Part shown: piece by piece, positions 19,403 through 27,675 of the stretch
Numbering within the stretch: the stretch's first letter is position 1
How the letters are laid out: each line of letters starts with the position of its first letter
From: JBIKLM01 sp044375105
GTDB taxonomy: Bacteria > Planctomycetota > UBA1135 > GCA-002686595
Length of the DNA stretch: 64,000 bases
NCBI GenBank assembly: GCA_044375105.1
Contig: JBILNK010000002.1
Span: 1-64,000 of the forward strand
Direction of reading: 5' to 3'
Translations under genes and position numbers: made by a program
The notes under the pieces: generated by a model
What the model was told of the DNA's origin: nothing
The model's input: only the letters and a program-made list of their open reading frames with translations
Database searches by the model: none

Positions 19403-20821
19403 ATGAGCCAAGCCAGCCCCCTCGCCTCCCAATCCGCCATCCTGGATCGCACACGTGCGGCCGGACAGGGTCATGTGCTCTCCGGCTGGGATTCCCTGGC
19501 GCCGTCCGACCAGCGCCATCTGGCCGCCGAATTGGCGGCCGTGGACTTCGCCCTCGTCTCCCGGCTGGCCGGCTTGCTGGCCCGCCCGGCGGGCGTGGCC
19601 AAGCTGCCGGCGCTCGAACCGCCCGAGCTGTTCCCCCTCGAGCGCAACGAAGCCCAGCGTCGACGAGCGGACGAAGCGCGTGCGATCGGCGACCTTCGGC
19701 TCGCCGAAGGTCGCATCGGCGTGCTGCTGGTGGCCGGTGGGCAGGCCTCGCGGCTCGGCTATGAAGGTCCGAAGGGTGCCTTCCCGATCGGGCCGGTCTC
19801 CGGTCGACTGCTGTTCGACTTCTTCGCGCGGCGTCTGGCGGCGGCGCAGGTTCGCCATGGCTTCAAGGCGCACTGGTATGTGATGACCTCGCCGGGCAAT
19901 CACGCGGAGACCCAGGCCTGCTTCGAGCGCCATGGCTTTTTCGGGCTATCCCGCGAGCAGGTGTTCTTCTTCAGCCAGGCGATGCTGCCGGCCCTCGACC
20001 TGCAAGGGCGCATCCTGATGTCCGCCCCGGGGCGCCTGTTCCTGGCCCCCAACGGCCACGGGGGTGTGCTCGATGGGCTGCGCCAGAGCGGCGCCCTGGC
20101 GCACATGCGCAAGCGCGGCATCGAGACGCTCTCGTATTTCCAGGTCGACAATCCACTGGCGCCGCCGGCCGACCCCCTGTTCCTCGGGCTGCACCATCTG
20201 GAGCGCTCCGAGATGTCTACCAAGGTGGTTTCCAAGCGCGACGCCAGCGAGAAGGTCGGTGTCATCGGGCGTATCGACGGGAAGGTGGGTTGCATCGAGT
20301 ATTCGGACCTGCCTGCGGCCCTGCGCGACGCCCGCGACGCCGGCGGGCAGCTGCTCTTCCGGGCCGGCAACCTGGCGATCCACGCCCTGGAGGTCGGCTT
20401 CATCGAACACTTGACCCACAGCGGTCTGGACCTGCCCTGGCACGTGGCCAGGAAACGCATGAAGGTGCTCGGGCCGGACGGCCAGCCGGCCGAGGTCGAG
20501 GGCGCCAAGTTCGAGACCTTCGTTTTCGATGCCCTGGGCAAGGCGCAGCGCTGCTTGACCCTCGAGGTGCGGCGCGAACTCGAGTTCTCCCCGGTCAAGA
20601 ACAAGGAGGGCGAGGACTCGCCGGCCAGCTGCCAGCGCGATCTGTGCCGCCTGCACTCCGAGTGGGCCAGCCGTGCGGGACGGGTCCTGCCCCCCGGCCG
20701 GGTCGGCGGATTCCCGCGGGTCGAGATCGATCCGCTGGTGGCCGAGTCCGCGGAAGAATTCGCCCGGGCCGGGGAGCTGGCGCCGCGGCAGGTGGGCGAC
20801 GGCCATCTCTACACTCGCTGA
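19403..20821 (+). CDS. UDP-sugar pyrophosphorylase (UAP1/UGP family)
   Basis: This 472-residue enzyme of the UDPGP family joins UTP to a sugar-1-phosphate. It resembles eukaryotic-type UDP-N-acetylhexosamine pyrophosphorylase (AGX1-like) rather than bacterial GlmU. The nucleotide loop is VAGGQASRLGYEGPKGAFPIG (from about residue 111). Further family segments are the uridine-site region APNGHGGVLDGLR, YFQVDNPLAPPADP and VVSKRDASEKVGV. The start at 19403 lies 32 bases after the dehydrogenase. ddl follows after 19 bases, suggesting one operon supplying cell-envelope sugar nucleotides. The exact sugar is an inference. Confidence 0.88.
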   Translation: MSQASPLASQSAILDRTRAAGQGHVLSGWDSLAPSDQRHLAAELAAVDFALVSRLAGLLARPAGVAKLPALEPPELFPLERNEAQRRRADEARAIGDLRLAEGRIGVLLVAGGQASRLGYEGPKGAFPIGPVSGRLLFDFFARRLAAAQVRHGFKAHWYVMTSPGNHAETQACFERHGFFGLSREQVFFFSQAMLPALDLQGRILMSAPGRLFLAPNGHGGVLDGLRQSGALAHMRKRGIETLSYFQVDNPLAPPADPLFLGLHHLERSEMSTKVVSKRDASEKVGVIGRIDGKVGCIEYSDLPAALRDARDAGGQLLFRAGNLAIHALEVGFIEHLTHSGLDLPWHVARKRMKVLGPDGQPAEVEGAKFETFVFDALGKAQRCLTLEVRRELEFSPVKNKEGEDSPASCQRDLCRLHSEWASRAGRVLPPGRVGGFPRVEIDPLVAESAEEFARAGELAPRQVGDGHLYTR

Positions 20822-20840
20822 CCGCTCGCGGAATACTTCC

Positions 20841-21944
20841 ATGCACGACTCGATCGCCCGACCGAACGCCGCTGCGCTGCACCTCGGCCCCGCCAGCAGT
20901 GCCCCCCGGCTGGGGCGCGTGGGCGTCTTGCTCGGAGGGCTTTCCAACGAGCGCGAGATCTCGCTCTTGAGCGGCGGTTCGGTTCTGGCCGCGTTGCGCG
21001 CTCCGGGGCCACGGCCTGGCCCGGAGCACCTCGAGGCCATCGAGTGGCGCCCCGCAGGCACCCCCGGGGGCGAGCTCGTGTTCGGCGACCGGATCCTGCC
21101 CTTCCACGAGGGGCTGGCGCACCTGGTCAGTTTCGACGTGCTGTTCCTGGCCCTGCATGGGGGCGCCGGGGAGGACGGCCGGCTGCAGGGGCTCCTGGAC
21201 CTGCTCGGGATCGCCTACACCGGGTCGGGACACGCGGCCAGCGCGATCGCCATGGACAAATGGCGCACCCGGGAGGTCGCCCAGGCGCTCGGCCTCGCCC
21301 TGGCCCCCGGGTTCCTGGTGGGGCGCGGCGAGCGCGGCCAGATCTTCGCGGACGACGGAGCCCGGGCAGCCCTGGAGGCCGGTTGGGTGATCAAGCCCCG
21401 CGCGGACGGCTCTTCGGTGGGCGTCGAACTGGGCCAGGGGCTCGGGACGCTCGAGCAGCGCTTGGAGCAGCGGTTCCTCTCGGAGCCGGAGTTGGTCCTC
21501 GAAGCCCGCGTCCGGGGCCTCGAGCTGACCTGCGCCGTGCTCGAGGATCGGCCCGCTGGACCGCGCGCGCTGCCCCCGGTGGAGATCGTGCCGCGCGGAT
21601 CGGGCTGGTTCGACTTCCAGCAGAAATACCAAAGCGACGGGGCCGAGGAATTCTGTCCCCCGCGGCACCTGCCTCCGGAAGCTCAGGCCAGGCTTCAGCA
21701 GGATGCCGTGGCCCTGCATCGGGCCCTGGGCTGCCGGGGCCTGACCCGCACCGACTTCATCTGGCCCCTGGGGGCTCACGGCGGCCTCGATCCGGCCGGC
21801 CGCCCGGTGGTGCTCGAGATCAACACCTTGCCGGGGCTGACCCCGCGGTCGCTGGCGCCGCTGGCTGCCCGCGTGGCCGGCATCGATTACCGCGAGCTGT
21901 GCCTGGTCCTGCTCGAGGCGGCCTGTCGGGGTGTCCGGACTTGA
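20841..21944 (+). CDS. ddl: D-alanine-D-alanine ligase
   Basis: Ddl joins two D-alanines with ATP for the peptidoglycan stem peptide. This 367-residue ATP-grasp protein shows LLGGLSNEREISLLSGGSV at the N-terminus and LALHGGAGEDGRLQGLLDLLGIAYTGSGHAASAIAMDK, the classical Ddl pattern. It then shows VIKPRADGSSVGVELG and the late metal-binding EINTLPGLTPRSL. An N-terminal leader of about 27 residues precedes the core and is slightly longer than usual. It follows the pyrophosphorylase by 19 bases, and tRNA-Leu lies 35 bases downstream. Confidence 0.93.
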   Translation: MHDSIARPNAAALHLGPASSAPRLGRVGVLLGGLSNEREISLLSGGSVLAALRAPGPRPGPEHLEAIEWRPAGTPGGELVFGDRILPFHEGLAHLVSFDVLFLALHGGAGEDGRLQGLLDLLGIAYTGSGHAASAIAMDKWRTREVAQALGLALAPGFLVGRGERGQIFADDGARAALEAGWVIKPRADGSSVGVELGQGLGTLEQRLEQRFLSEPELVLEARVRGLELTCAVLEDRPAGPRALPPVEIVPRGSGWFDFQQKYQSDGAEEFCPPRHLPPEAQARLQQDAVALHRALGCRGLTRTDFIWPLGAHGGLDPAGRPVVLEINTLPGLTPRSLAPLAARVAGIDYRELCLVLLEAACRGVRT

Positions 21945-21979
21945 AACCGAGGGCGGCCTACGGCACCCTTTGGACGCGA

Positions 21980-22066
21980 GCCAGGCTGGCGGAACGGTAG
22001 ACGCGCCGGATTCAAAATCCGGTATCCGATGAGGATGTAAGGGTTCGATTCCCTTGCCTGGTACCA
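21980..22066 (+). tRNA. tRNA-Leu (anticodon CAA)
   Basis: This 87-base gene includes an encoded CCA. The acceptor stem pairs GCCAGGC (21980-21986) with GCCTGGT (22056-22062), with a G-U first pair and discriminator A. The anticodon arm is CCGGA-TTCAAAA-TCCGG with anticodon CAA at 22013-22015, reading UUG leucine codons. A long variable arm and the T arm AAGGG-TTCGATT-CCCTT confirm a class II leucine tRNA. Confidence 0.97.
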
Positions 22067-22086
22067 GCTCGCGGGACGCGAGCTGG
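22064..22086 (+). terminator. Perfect hairpin overlapping the tRNA-Leu 3' end
   Basis: CCAGCTCGCG (22064-22073) and CGCGAGCTGG (22077-22086) form a 10-bp stem with a GGA loop. It can be extended by an A-T and a G-U pair into the acceptor stem. Its 5' arm includes the tRNA CCA. It has no U-tract, but it is placed where a terminator or processing signal would be. Confidence 0.6.
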
Positions 22087-22267
22087 TGAAGCCCGGCGCG
22101 GGACGGTCGCCGTGCTTCGGCGCGGTCGGTCCGCGCCGCCTCCCCCGGAGGTCTCTCCCTTGGAAGGCGACGGGACCCACGCCGTCCGACCCGCTTCGGG
22201 GGCCAGGGTCGATCCCGGCCGGCCCGTGCCTTTCGCAATCGGGGTGCCGGCTGGCAAGCTCCTCGGG

Positions 22268-23023
22268 ATGCGCCCCGAGCCTTGGCCCAGCCCGCACGGC
22301 GACGGCTCCCCGGAGCCCTCCAGAGCACCTTTGGGGACGGCGCTTTCCCAGGAGCTGTCGCGGCGCTTGTTCGGCAGCCTGATCCAGGCGGCGACCGAGG
22401 TGTCCGCGGAACTCTCGCGGCAAACCGCGCGGCTCGTGGGGGGCGACGGTCTGGGCCCTCCGGCGGCGCTCGAATCGATCGAAGCCCAGCACCGCCTGAC
22501 CCAGCGGCGGTTCCGCGAGGCGGGAGCCTGGCTGGCGGTGGTCTCCGCGGGGATGGGCGCCGAGATCGGCAACCGCCGCCTGGTGCCGGATCTGCTCGGG
22601 AGCCTGGAAGCGCTGCTGCTGCGGGCCCTGGACGGACCCACCTACGAACACGATCCGGCTTTCTCCTGGCCCGCGCTGGCCCGCGGCGCGGGGCAGTCTT
22701 TCGAAGCGCCGCTAGTTCTGCTGATGACCCTGCTGGTGGCGGACATCGCCCAGGGGCGCGCCACGAAAAAGCGCCGCCTCGGGCTGCGCTGCGATCCCCA
22801 GGGCTGCCGCTTCGAGGCCTGGCTCGAGCGCCTGCCGGATGCAACCGGCAAGGCGTGGATCGAGCGCTGGCGGGCTCAACTCCCGCTGGTCATCCCGGGA
22901 GCCGATCTCGAGTTGCTCGAGGTGCCGCCGGACGAGTCCGGGCCGGGAGCTCGTCCGGCCTGCTTGCGGCTGGAACTGCCCGCGGGCTGGCTCGATCCGG
23001 AAAACGGGGTGCCGGGATCCTGA
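22268..23023 (+). CDS. Hypothetical protein, possibly a degenerate histidine-kinase-like fold
   Basis: I do not recognise this 251-residue protein with certainty. A helical N-terminal half (LSRRLFGSLIQAATEVSAELSRQ, then HRLTQRRFREAGAWLAVVSAGMGAEIGNRRLVPDLLGSLEALLL) is followed by a mixed alpha/beta half ending in CLRLELPAGWL. This order, a helical hairpin then an ATPase-like sandwich, recalls a histidine kinase, but the phospho-acceptor histidine and glycine-rich ATP motifs are missing. I use the ATG at 22268 because the sequence before it is low-complexity. It has no signal peptide. Convergent with the secreted protein downstream. Confidence 0.6.
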   Translation: MRPEPWPSPHGDGSPEPSRAPLGTALSQELSRRLFGSLIQAATEVSAELSRQTARLVGGDGLGPPAALESIEAQHRLTQRRFREAGAWLAVVSAGMGAEIGNRRLVPDLLGSLEALLLRALDGPTYEHDPAFSWPALARGAGQSFEAPLVLLMTLLVADIAQGRATKKRRLGLRCDPQGCRFEAWLERLPDATGKAWIERWRAQLPLVIPGADLELLEVPPDESGPGARPACLRLELPAGWLDPENGVPGS

Positions 23024-23034
23024 GGGTGTCCCCA

Positions 23035-23076
23035 GGGCGCCCGGAGGAGCGCCCACGGGCCCCAAGGCATGGGCCC
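23035..23076. terminator. Two hairpins between convergent genes
   Basis: GGGCGC/GCGCCC (23035-23040 with 23049-23054) and GGGCCC/GGGCCC (23057-23062 with 23071-23076) lie just after the stop of the gene to the left, before the end of the converging gene at 23203. They are plausible bidirectional terminators, though no U-run follows. Confidence 0.4.
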
Positions 23077-23202
23077 TTAGGAGTCGGTGCGGAGCAGCGA
23101 TCCTTGGGGCCCTTCGGTTCCCGGAGGCAGGCCCAGGGCAAGCCTCCGGGCCGGGTCACGGCTCGGGCGCCCGAGCCGTTTCCTCCTCTGCCTATCGAAC
23201 CG

Positions 23203-24690
23203 TCACAGACCGAGCACCTGGCTGCTGCCCAGGGCCGTGCCTCCAGATCCAAAGCACAGGGCCTGGACAGAGAGGGCTCCGGACAGGGCGCCGCCGTTTT
23301 GGAAGGCCTGGCCGAAGGCGCCGACGGAATCGAGGCCGAAGGCGGTGGGGAACAGCTGGGCGCTGCCGAGGTCGAGTCCGATCAGCAGCGGCTGGCCAAG
23401 GCCGACGAACGGCAGTTCGGGGCCGACCCCAGAGCTCGGGCCGTAGGCCAGCAGGCACAGGCCGAAGGCCGGGCCTCCGCAGAAGTCGAGGCTGAAGGGC
23501 CCGGGCCCGCTGGCGCCCGGCCCGCTGGCCGCCAGCAGGGGACGGGCCGGTTCCAGCGCCAGGCGCTCGTCATAGCTGAAGAAATCTGTTGAGGTCAGGA
23601 TCAGGCGCCCCCCGAAGGCCGGCTGGAAGGCGCCGAACTGGGCGCCCCCGGTCGACGGAACGAAACCCTGGATCCCGAGCCAACCGCCGGTCGGCCCTTC
23701 GAAGAGCGTCGGGGACTGGGACGCGGTCCCGGCAACGAGCCGGATCCGGTTGGCGCCCGAGCCGAAGTTGTTCTCCGCCAGGAAGATCTGCCCCAGCGCC
23801 GGGTCGTAGGCCAGCGCGCTGGCCCCGTCGAAGCCGCTGCCGAGCTTGAGGCCTTGGGCCACGGTGAGCGGCGGCATGCCGGTCAGCTGCGAGCTCAGGA
23901 ACAAGTACACGTCGCTGGATCCGAGCGGAGCGGGGAAACTGCTGCTCGAGGTGCCCAGAAGCAGGTTGCCTTGGCCGTCGATCGCCAGGGGACCGCTGGC
24001 GCCGGGCACCGCGACCAGGGGGGTCACCGCGCCGCTCTGGATCTGCACCCGGGAGACCTCGCTGCCGCTGCCGATCAGGCCGCTGGTCGCGCTGACCAGC
24101 GCGCTGCTTGGCGATTCGAAGACCGCATCGAAATTGAAGTTCAGGTTGGCGATCGGGGTCGCCCCGCCGCTCGTGAGATCCACGCGGAACAGGTCCCCGT
24201 TGCTGGACTCGCCCACCAAGGCCACGCTCTCGTCCGGTGCGATCGCCAGGGCGCCCGTGAAGAACCACAGCGGGCTGAAATCCACCAGGGTGGCGAGCAG
24301 GGCTCCGCTCGGGGAGCGGCGCTCGACGCGCTGGCCATCCCAGACGATCAGATCGCCGTTGGATAGGGCCCGCGCGGCGCCGCTCGGATTGAACAGCGCC
24401 GCCGTGCTGAAGCCCGGGGCCACGCTCTGGGCGACCGCGTGGCCGCTGAGGAACACCGGCAGCGCCAGCAGGATGCCCGGGAAGCGGAGCCGCCGGCCGG
24501 TGCGCTTGCGGGGCGGGATGTCGGCGTTGGACGCGAGGGGGCGCGACGCAGGGGCGGAACGGGCCGGAATCGAGGCCGCCCGGGGGGACAGGGACGATCC
24601 TGCGGGCAGGGAACGCTTCGGGAGGGCGCTTTGGGGCGCCGAGTTGATAGACGCGGTGGGAGACGAGTTGAGAGACGCGGTCGGAGTCAT
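23203..24690 (-). CDS. Secreted beta-propeller-like protein
   Basis: This 495-residue protein is probably exported. An unusually long Ser/Pro/Ala-rich N-region of about 60 residues precedes an arginine patch (PPRKRTGRRLRF) and a hydrophobic signal core ending HAVAQS, a likely signal-peptidase site. The body has repeated short strands such as GLRSLSNGDLIVWDG-like, SVALVGESSNGDLFRVDLTSG and PLAIDGQGNLLLGTSSS, suggestive of NHL or SMP30-type propeller blades. The last 100 residues form a separate Gly/Leu-rich domain with two cysteines, ending VQALCFGSGGTALGSSQVLGL. I chose the ATG at 24690, but a GTG at 24729 is also open. Function unknown. Confidence 0.72.
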   Translation of the reverse strand: MTPTASLNSSPTASINSAPQSALPKRSLPAGSSLSPRAASIPARSAPASRPLASNADIPPRKRTGRRLRFPGILLALPVFLSGHAVAQSVAPGFSTAALFNPSGAARALSNGDLIVWDGQRVERRSPSGALLATLVDFSPLWFFTGALAIAPDESVALVGESSNGDLFRVDLTSGGATPIANLNFNFDAVFESPSSALVSATSGLIGSGSEVSRVQIQSGAVTPLVAVPGASGPLAIDGQGNLLLGTSSSSFPAPLGSSDVYLFLSSQLTGMPPLTVAQGLKLGSGFDGASALAYDPALGQIFLAENNFGSGANRIRLVAGTASQSPTLFEGPTGGWLGIQGFVPSTGGAQFGAFQPAFGGRLILTSTDFFSYDERLALEPARPLLAASGPGASGPGPFSLDFCGGPAFGLCLLAYGPSSGVGPELPFVGLGQPLLIGLDLGSAQLFPTAFGLDSVGAFGQAFQNGGALSGALSVQALCFGSGGTALGSSQVLGL

Positions 24691-25351
24691 GGTCGGGTCC
24701 GGTTTTGTTTGAGGAGGAGCCCCTGCCACCGCCGTTTATCGGGGACTTCTCCGGACCCGAAGTGATCCCGCCCAGGCCGACCCTGGGAGCCAGCCTCCGC
24801 CAGAGGGGCTCGAGAAGCTTCTCGAGCTCCCTCGGGGGGGAACCGGGGGCCCCCCGGGAACCGAGGAAGCGGTGGTTCCGCTTCCGCCGCGGCGGGCGGG
24901 CCCCGCCAGGAGGCACGCCCGAGTGGCGCTGGTTCCCGGCCAGGCCGGGGTCGGCGCCTCGCAGGCACCGATCGCATCGCAGTCCGCCGAATGCCCATTC
25001 CACGAGGCGCGGCGGCACCGATCGACCCGGGTCTCCTGGCTGGCGCTATGTCCGCTGCTCCCCGAGCCTTCCCAGGTCTCCTGCGGATGGCTCGCCCGGT
25101 GGGGGCTTGCGTCCGCTCGGTTTGGACCCAGTGACCGCGCCGGAGGCCGGCGTCATGGGGAGCGTGGAAGCGTTTCACAGTGGCGGGACCGCGCAGGATT
25201 CACACCTGCTTCCCCGACGCCGATCGTGCTCGTTCGAATTGTCGAGACTTACGCTACCCGAGCAGGTTTCGGGGCGCAAGCGGGCCGATCCCGGATCCCC
25301 GGGCCGGGCTGCGCCCGAGCTCGCATGGCTGCGCTAAACTGAGGGCATTCC
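24691..25351. other. Divergent intergenic region with a perfect 20-bp palindrome
   Basis: This 661-base spacer lies between the leftward secreted protein and the rightward cytochrome fusion, so both promoters should be here. It contains the palindrome at 24808-24827 and a CCGGGGG/CCCCCGG arm pair near 24843-24858. TAAACTGAGGG sits just before the cytochrome ATG. I could not find a well-spaced promoter pair. Confidence 0.5.
24808..24827. promoter_or_regulatory. Perfect 20-bp palindrome (operator or hairpin)
   Basis: GCTCGAGAAG followed by its exact reverse complement CTTCTCGAGC gives an uninterrupted 20-base palindrome. The next three positions each side (GGG with TCC) extend it with one G-T wobble and two G-C pairs. 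It could be an operator for a dimeric regulator controlling the divergent genes, or a cruciform/RNA hairpin. Confidence 0.6.
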
Positions 25352-27601
25352 ATGAGTTACCCCCGCGCGAACGTCTCGGCCTTGGCGCTGCTGGCCGGCT
25401 TGATCCTGCTCGCTTCGGTTTTCGCGCGCCCTCCCGGTGCGGCGCGGGATGGCCACCGGCCAGAGGTGGCGCGGGTCGCCGCGCCTCCGCCGCGCGGCGG
25501 GGAGTCCGCGCCCGGCCCCGCCTTGCTGGACATCGAGGACCCGCGGCCTATGCAGGGCCTGCCGCCCGCGGACCTGCGCGTGCTCTACACCGCCACGGTC
25601 AACGGCTACCTCGAGCCCTGCGGCTGCGTAGCCGGCCGCATGGGAGGGATCGATCGGATCGCCGCCTACGTGGCGGACCAGCGCCGACGACACCCGGCCG
25701 TGCTGTACGTGGACGGGGGCGACCTGTTCCACGACGACCTGGATGTGACCGGCCCCCTGGCGCTGCAGCTGCCGCTCAAGGCGCAGACGTTCTTCGCTGC
25801 CCTGGGTCAGCTCGGCATCGATGCCATGGCGGTGGGGGAGTTCGATTTGGTCCTGGGCGTCGACGCGCTGCTCGAGCTGTCCCGTACCTACGACGTCCCG
25901 CTGCTGTGCGGCAACCTGATCGACGCTTCGGGCAAGCGACCCTTCGAGTCCTATCGCATCGTCGAACGGGATGGGCTGCGCATCGGGATCTTCGCTCTGC
26001 TGGCGGATCAGATCCAGCACACCGGGACCGAGGAGAAGAAACTGGTCAAGGTCGATGCGCGCCCGCGGCTCGAAGAGCTCGGCTTGCGCACCGAGACCTA
26101 CACCGAGGCCGCCGGGCGCATCCTGGCCGAGCTCGAACCGAAGGTCGATCGCCTGGTGCTGGTGTCGCACCTCGGCTTGGCGCGCAATCGCCGCCTGGCC
26201 GAGCTCTATCCCCAGCTCGATCTGATCCTCGGAGGCCACGTCGAGACCGCCACCAGCGAAACGACCTGGGTCAACGGCGTTCCGATCGCCCTGGTTTACA
26301 ACCGCGGGGCGCGGGTCGGTCGCATCGACTTCTGGTGGCGGCGCGGCGGCGGGCAGCGACCGATCCCGCCTGCTGGGGATGTCTCGGGCCGCCTGCGCAG
26401 CGCGATCGAGGCGGGCGCGGTTCAGCGCGACCTCGAGCGCCTGGCGGGGCGGGCCGCGGTGCTCGGCGAGCAGGAATACGACCGGCGCCGCCGGGCCTCC
26501 CTGGAGCTGCTCGCTCGGCTCCCCGAGGTGCTCGCGGCGACCCCGCCGCTGCCGAAGGGCAGCCTGTTCGCCCACGCGCTCGTGCCGATGTTCGAGGGCA
26601 TCGGCCGGGACGAGGCCGTTCTGACCGAGCTCGACCGTTACCACGGGGCTCTGGCCGGGCTTTGGCCTGCGACACTCGAATCCCGCCAAAACACCCGCTT
26701 CGTTACGCCTGAGAACTGCCAGTCCTGCCACCCGTCGCAATACGACTTCTGGAAGGGCATGCGCCATTCGCGCGCTTGGCACACGCTCGAGGTCACCTCG
26801 CAGCAGTACGACGCCGAGTGCATCGGCTGCCATTCGGTGGGTTTCGGCGACCCCGGGGGCTATCTGCGGCCCAACCAGGTGGCCGGCTTCGAAAACGTGC
26901 AGTGTGCCTCCTGCCATGGCCCGGCCGAGCGCCACCTGTCCCACCCGACCGGCTATCTCGGCGCGCGCTTCAAGAAGCCCGCCGACAACTGCATCGAATG
27001 CCACGACAAGCACCACGATCCACGCTTCGATCTGGCCAAGAAGCTGCCCTTGGTGACCTGCCCTCCGCTGGCGCCGCCCGGCCAGGGCACGGCCGAGCTC
27101 CTGGCTGGCTTGCAGCGCGCCGCCGATGCGGCCGCCGAGGGCGGGGATTGGCCCCTGGCCACGCAGGCACAGCGTCGGCGTGCGGATTTCGACGCGGTGC
27201 TCCAGTCGGCTCGGCGTTGGCGCGAGAGCGAGCCGACCTCCCTGCGCGCCAGGCAATTCGAAGCCGAGGCCCTGATCGAGCTCGGACAGCATTCCGAAGC
27301 ACGCGAGGTCTTGGAGAAGCTCCTGCCGCGCACCCAGTCGGATCCGCTGGTCTGGTCCCTATATGCCCGAGCGCTGCTGGTTTTGAATCCGTCCGAGGCC
27401 ATGCCCGCCGCTCGCGAGGCCTATTCCTTGGCCCCGGATTTTCCAGAAAACGCCGTGCTGATGGCGCGCATCTGCGTGGCGCTCGGCCAGCGCCTGGATG
27501 CCCTCGACGTGCTGCGCGCACACCTCGAGCGCTTGCCGGGACAAGCCCCGGTGATCCAGCCCGTGATCGACGAGATCGGTGGCCTGGCAGCCCCCCGCTA
27601 A
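25352..27601 (+). CDS. Metallophosphatase-like / tetraheme cytochrome c / TPR fusion protein
   Basis: This 749-residue envelope protein has an N-terminal membrane anchor or signal (residues about 7-25). A 5'-nucleotidase/metallophosphatase-like domain follows (about 70-350): LEPCGCVAGRMGGIDR, VDGGDLFHDD, AMAVGEFDLVLG, GNLID, VSHLGLARNR and ILGGHVET. Next come four CxxCH haem sites at residues 456, 490, 518 and 547 (a cytochrome c554-like region). The C-terminus is helical and TPR-like (about 590-749). The usual first metal motif DxH of the phosphatase reads TVN here, so catalysis is doubtful. It is likely a periplasmic electron-transfer protein. TAAACTGAGG lies just upstream of the ATG. Confidence 0.88.
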   Translation: MSYPRANVSALALLAGLILLASVFARPPGAARDGHRPEVARVAAPPPRGGESAPGPALLDIEDPRPMQGLPPADLRVLYTATVNGYLEPCGCVAGRMGGIDRIAAYVADQRRRHPAVLYVDGGDLFHDDLDVTGPLALQLPLKAQTFFAALGQLGIDAMAVGEFDLVLGVDALLELSRTYDVPLLCGNLIDASGKRPFESYRIVERDGLRIGIFALLADQIQHTGTEEKKLVKVDARPRLEELGLRTETYTEAAGRILAELEPKVDRLVLVSHLGLARNRRLAELYPQLDLILGGHVETATSETTWVNGVPIALVYNRGARVGRIDFWWRRGGGQRPIPPAGDVSGRLRSAIEAGAVQRDLERLAGRAAVLGEQEYDRRRRASLELLARLPEVLAATPPLPKGSLFAHALVPMFEGIGRDEAVLTELDRYHGALAGLWPATLESRQNTRFVTPENCQSCHPSQYDFWKGMRHSRAWHTLEVTSQQYDAECIGCHSVGFGDPGGYLRPNQVAGFENVQCASCHGPAERHLSHPTGYLGARFKKPADNCIECHDKHHDPRFDLAKKLPLVTCPPLAPPGQGTAELLAGLQRAADAAAEGGDWPLATQAQRRRADFDAVLQSARRWRESEPTSLRARQFEAEALIELGQHSEAREVLEKLLPRTQSDPLVWSLYARALLVLNPSEAMPAAREAYSLAPDFPENAVLMARICVALGQRLDALDVLRAHLERLPGQAPVIQPVIDEIGGLAAPR

Positions 27602-27620
27602 GGGGCCAGAGAAAACTGCT

Positions 27621-27643
27621 CGGCGCGGGCCCTGCCCGTGCCG
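27621..27643. terminator. Hairpin terminator between convergent genes
   Basis: CGGCGCGGGC (27621-27630) pairs with GCCCGTGCCG (27634-27643) around CCT, with one G-T wobble. In the leftward direction it is followed by AGCAGTTTTC, a short U-run. It therefore fits an intrinsic terminator for the cvpA-like gene and may serve both convergent genes. Confidence 0.5.
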
Positions 27644-27675
27644 TGAGACCAGCCAGCGCGGCGTGCTCGCGCGAC

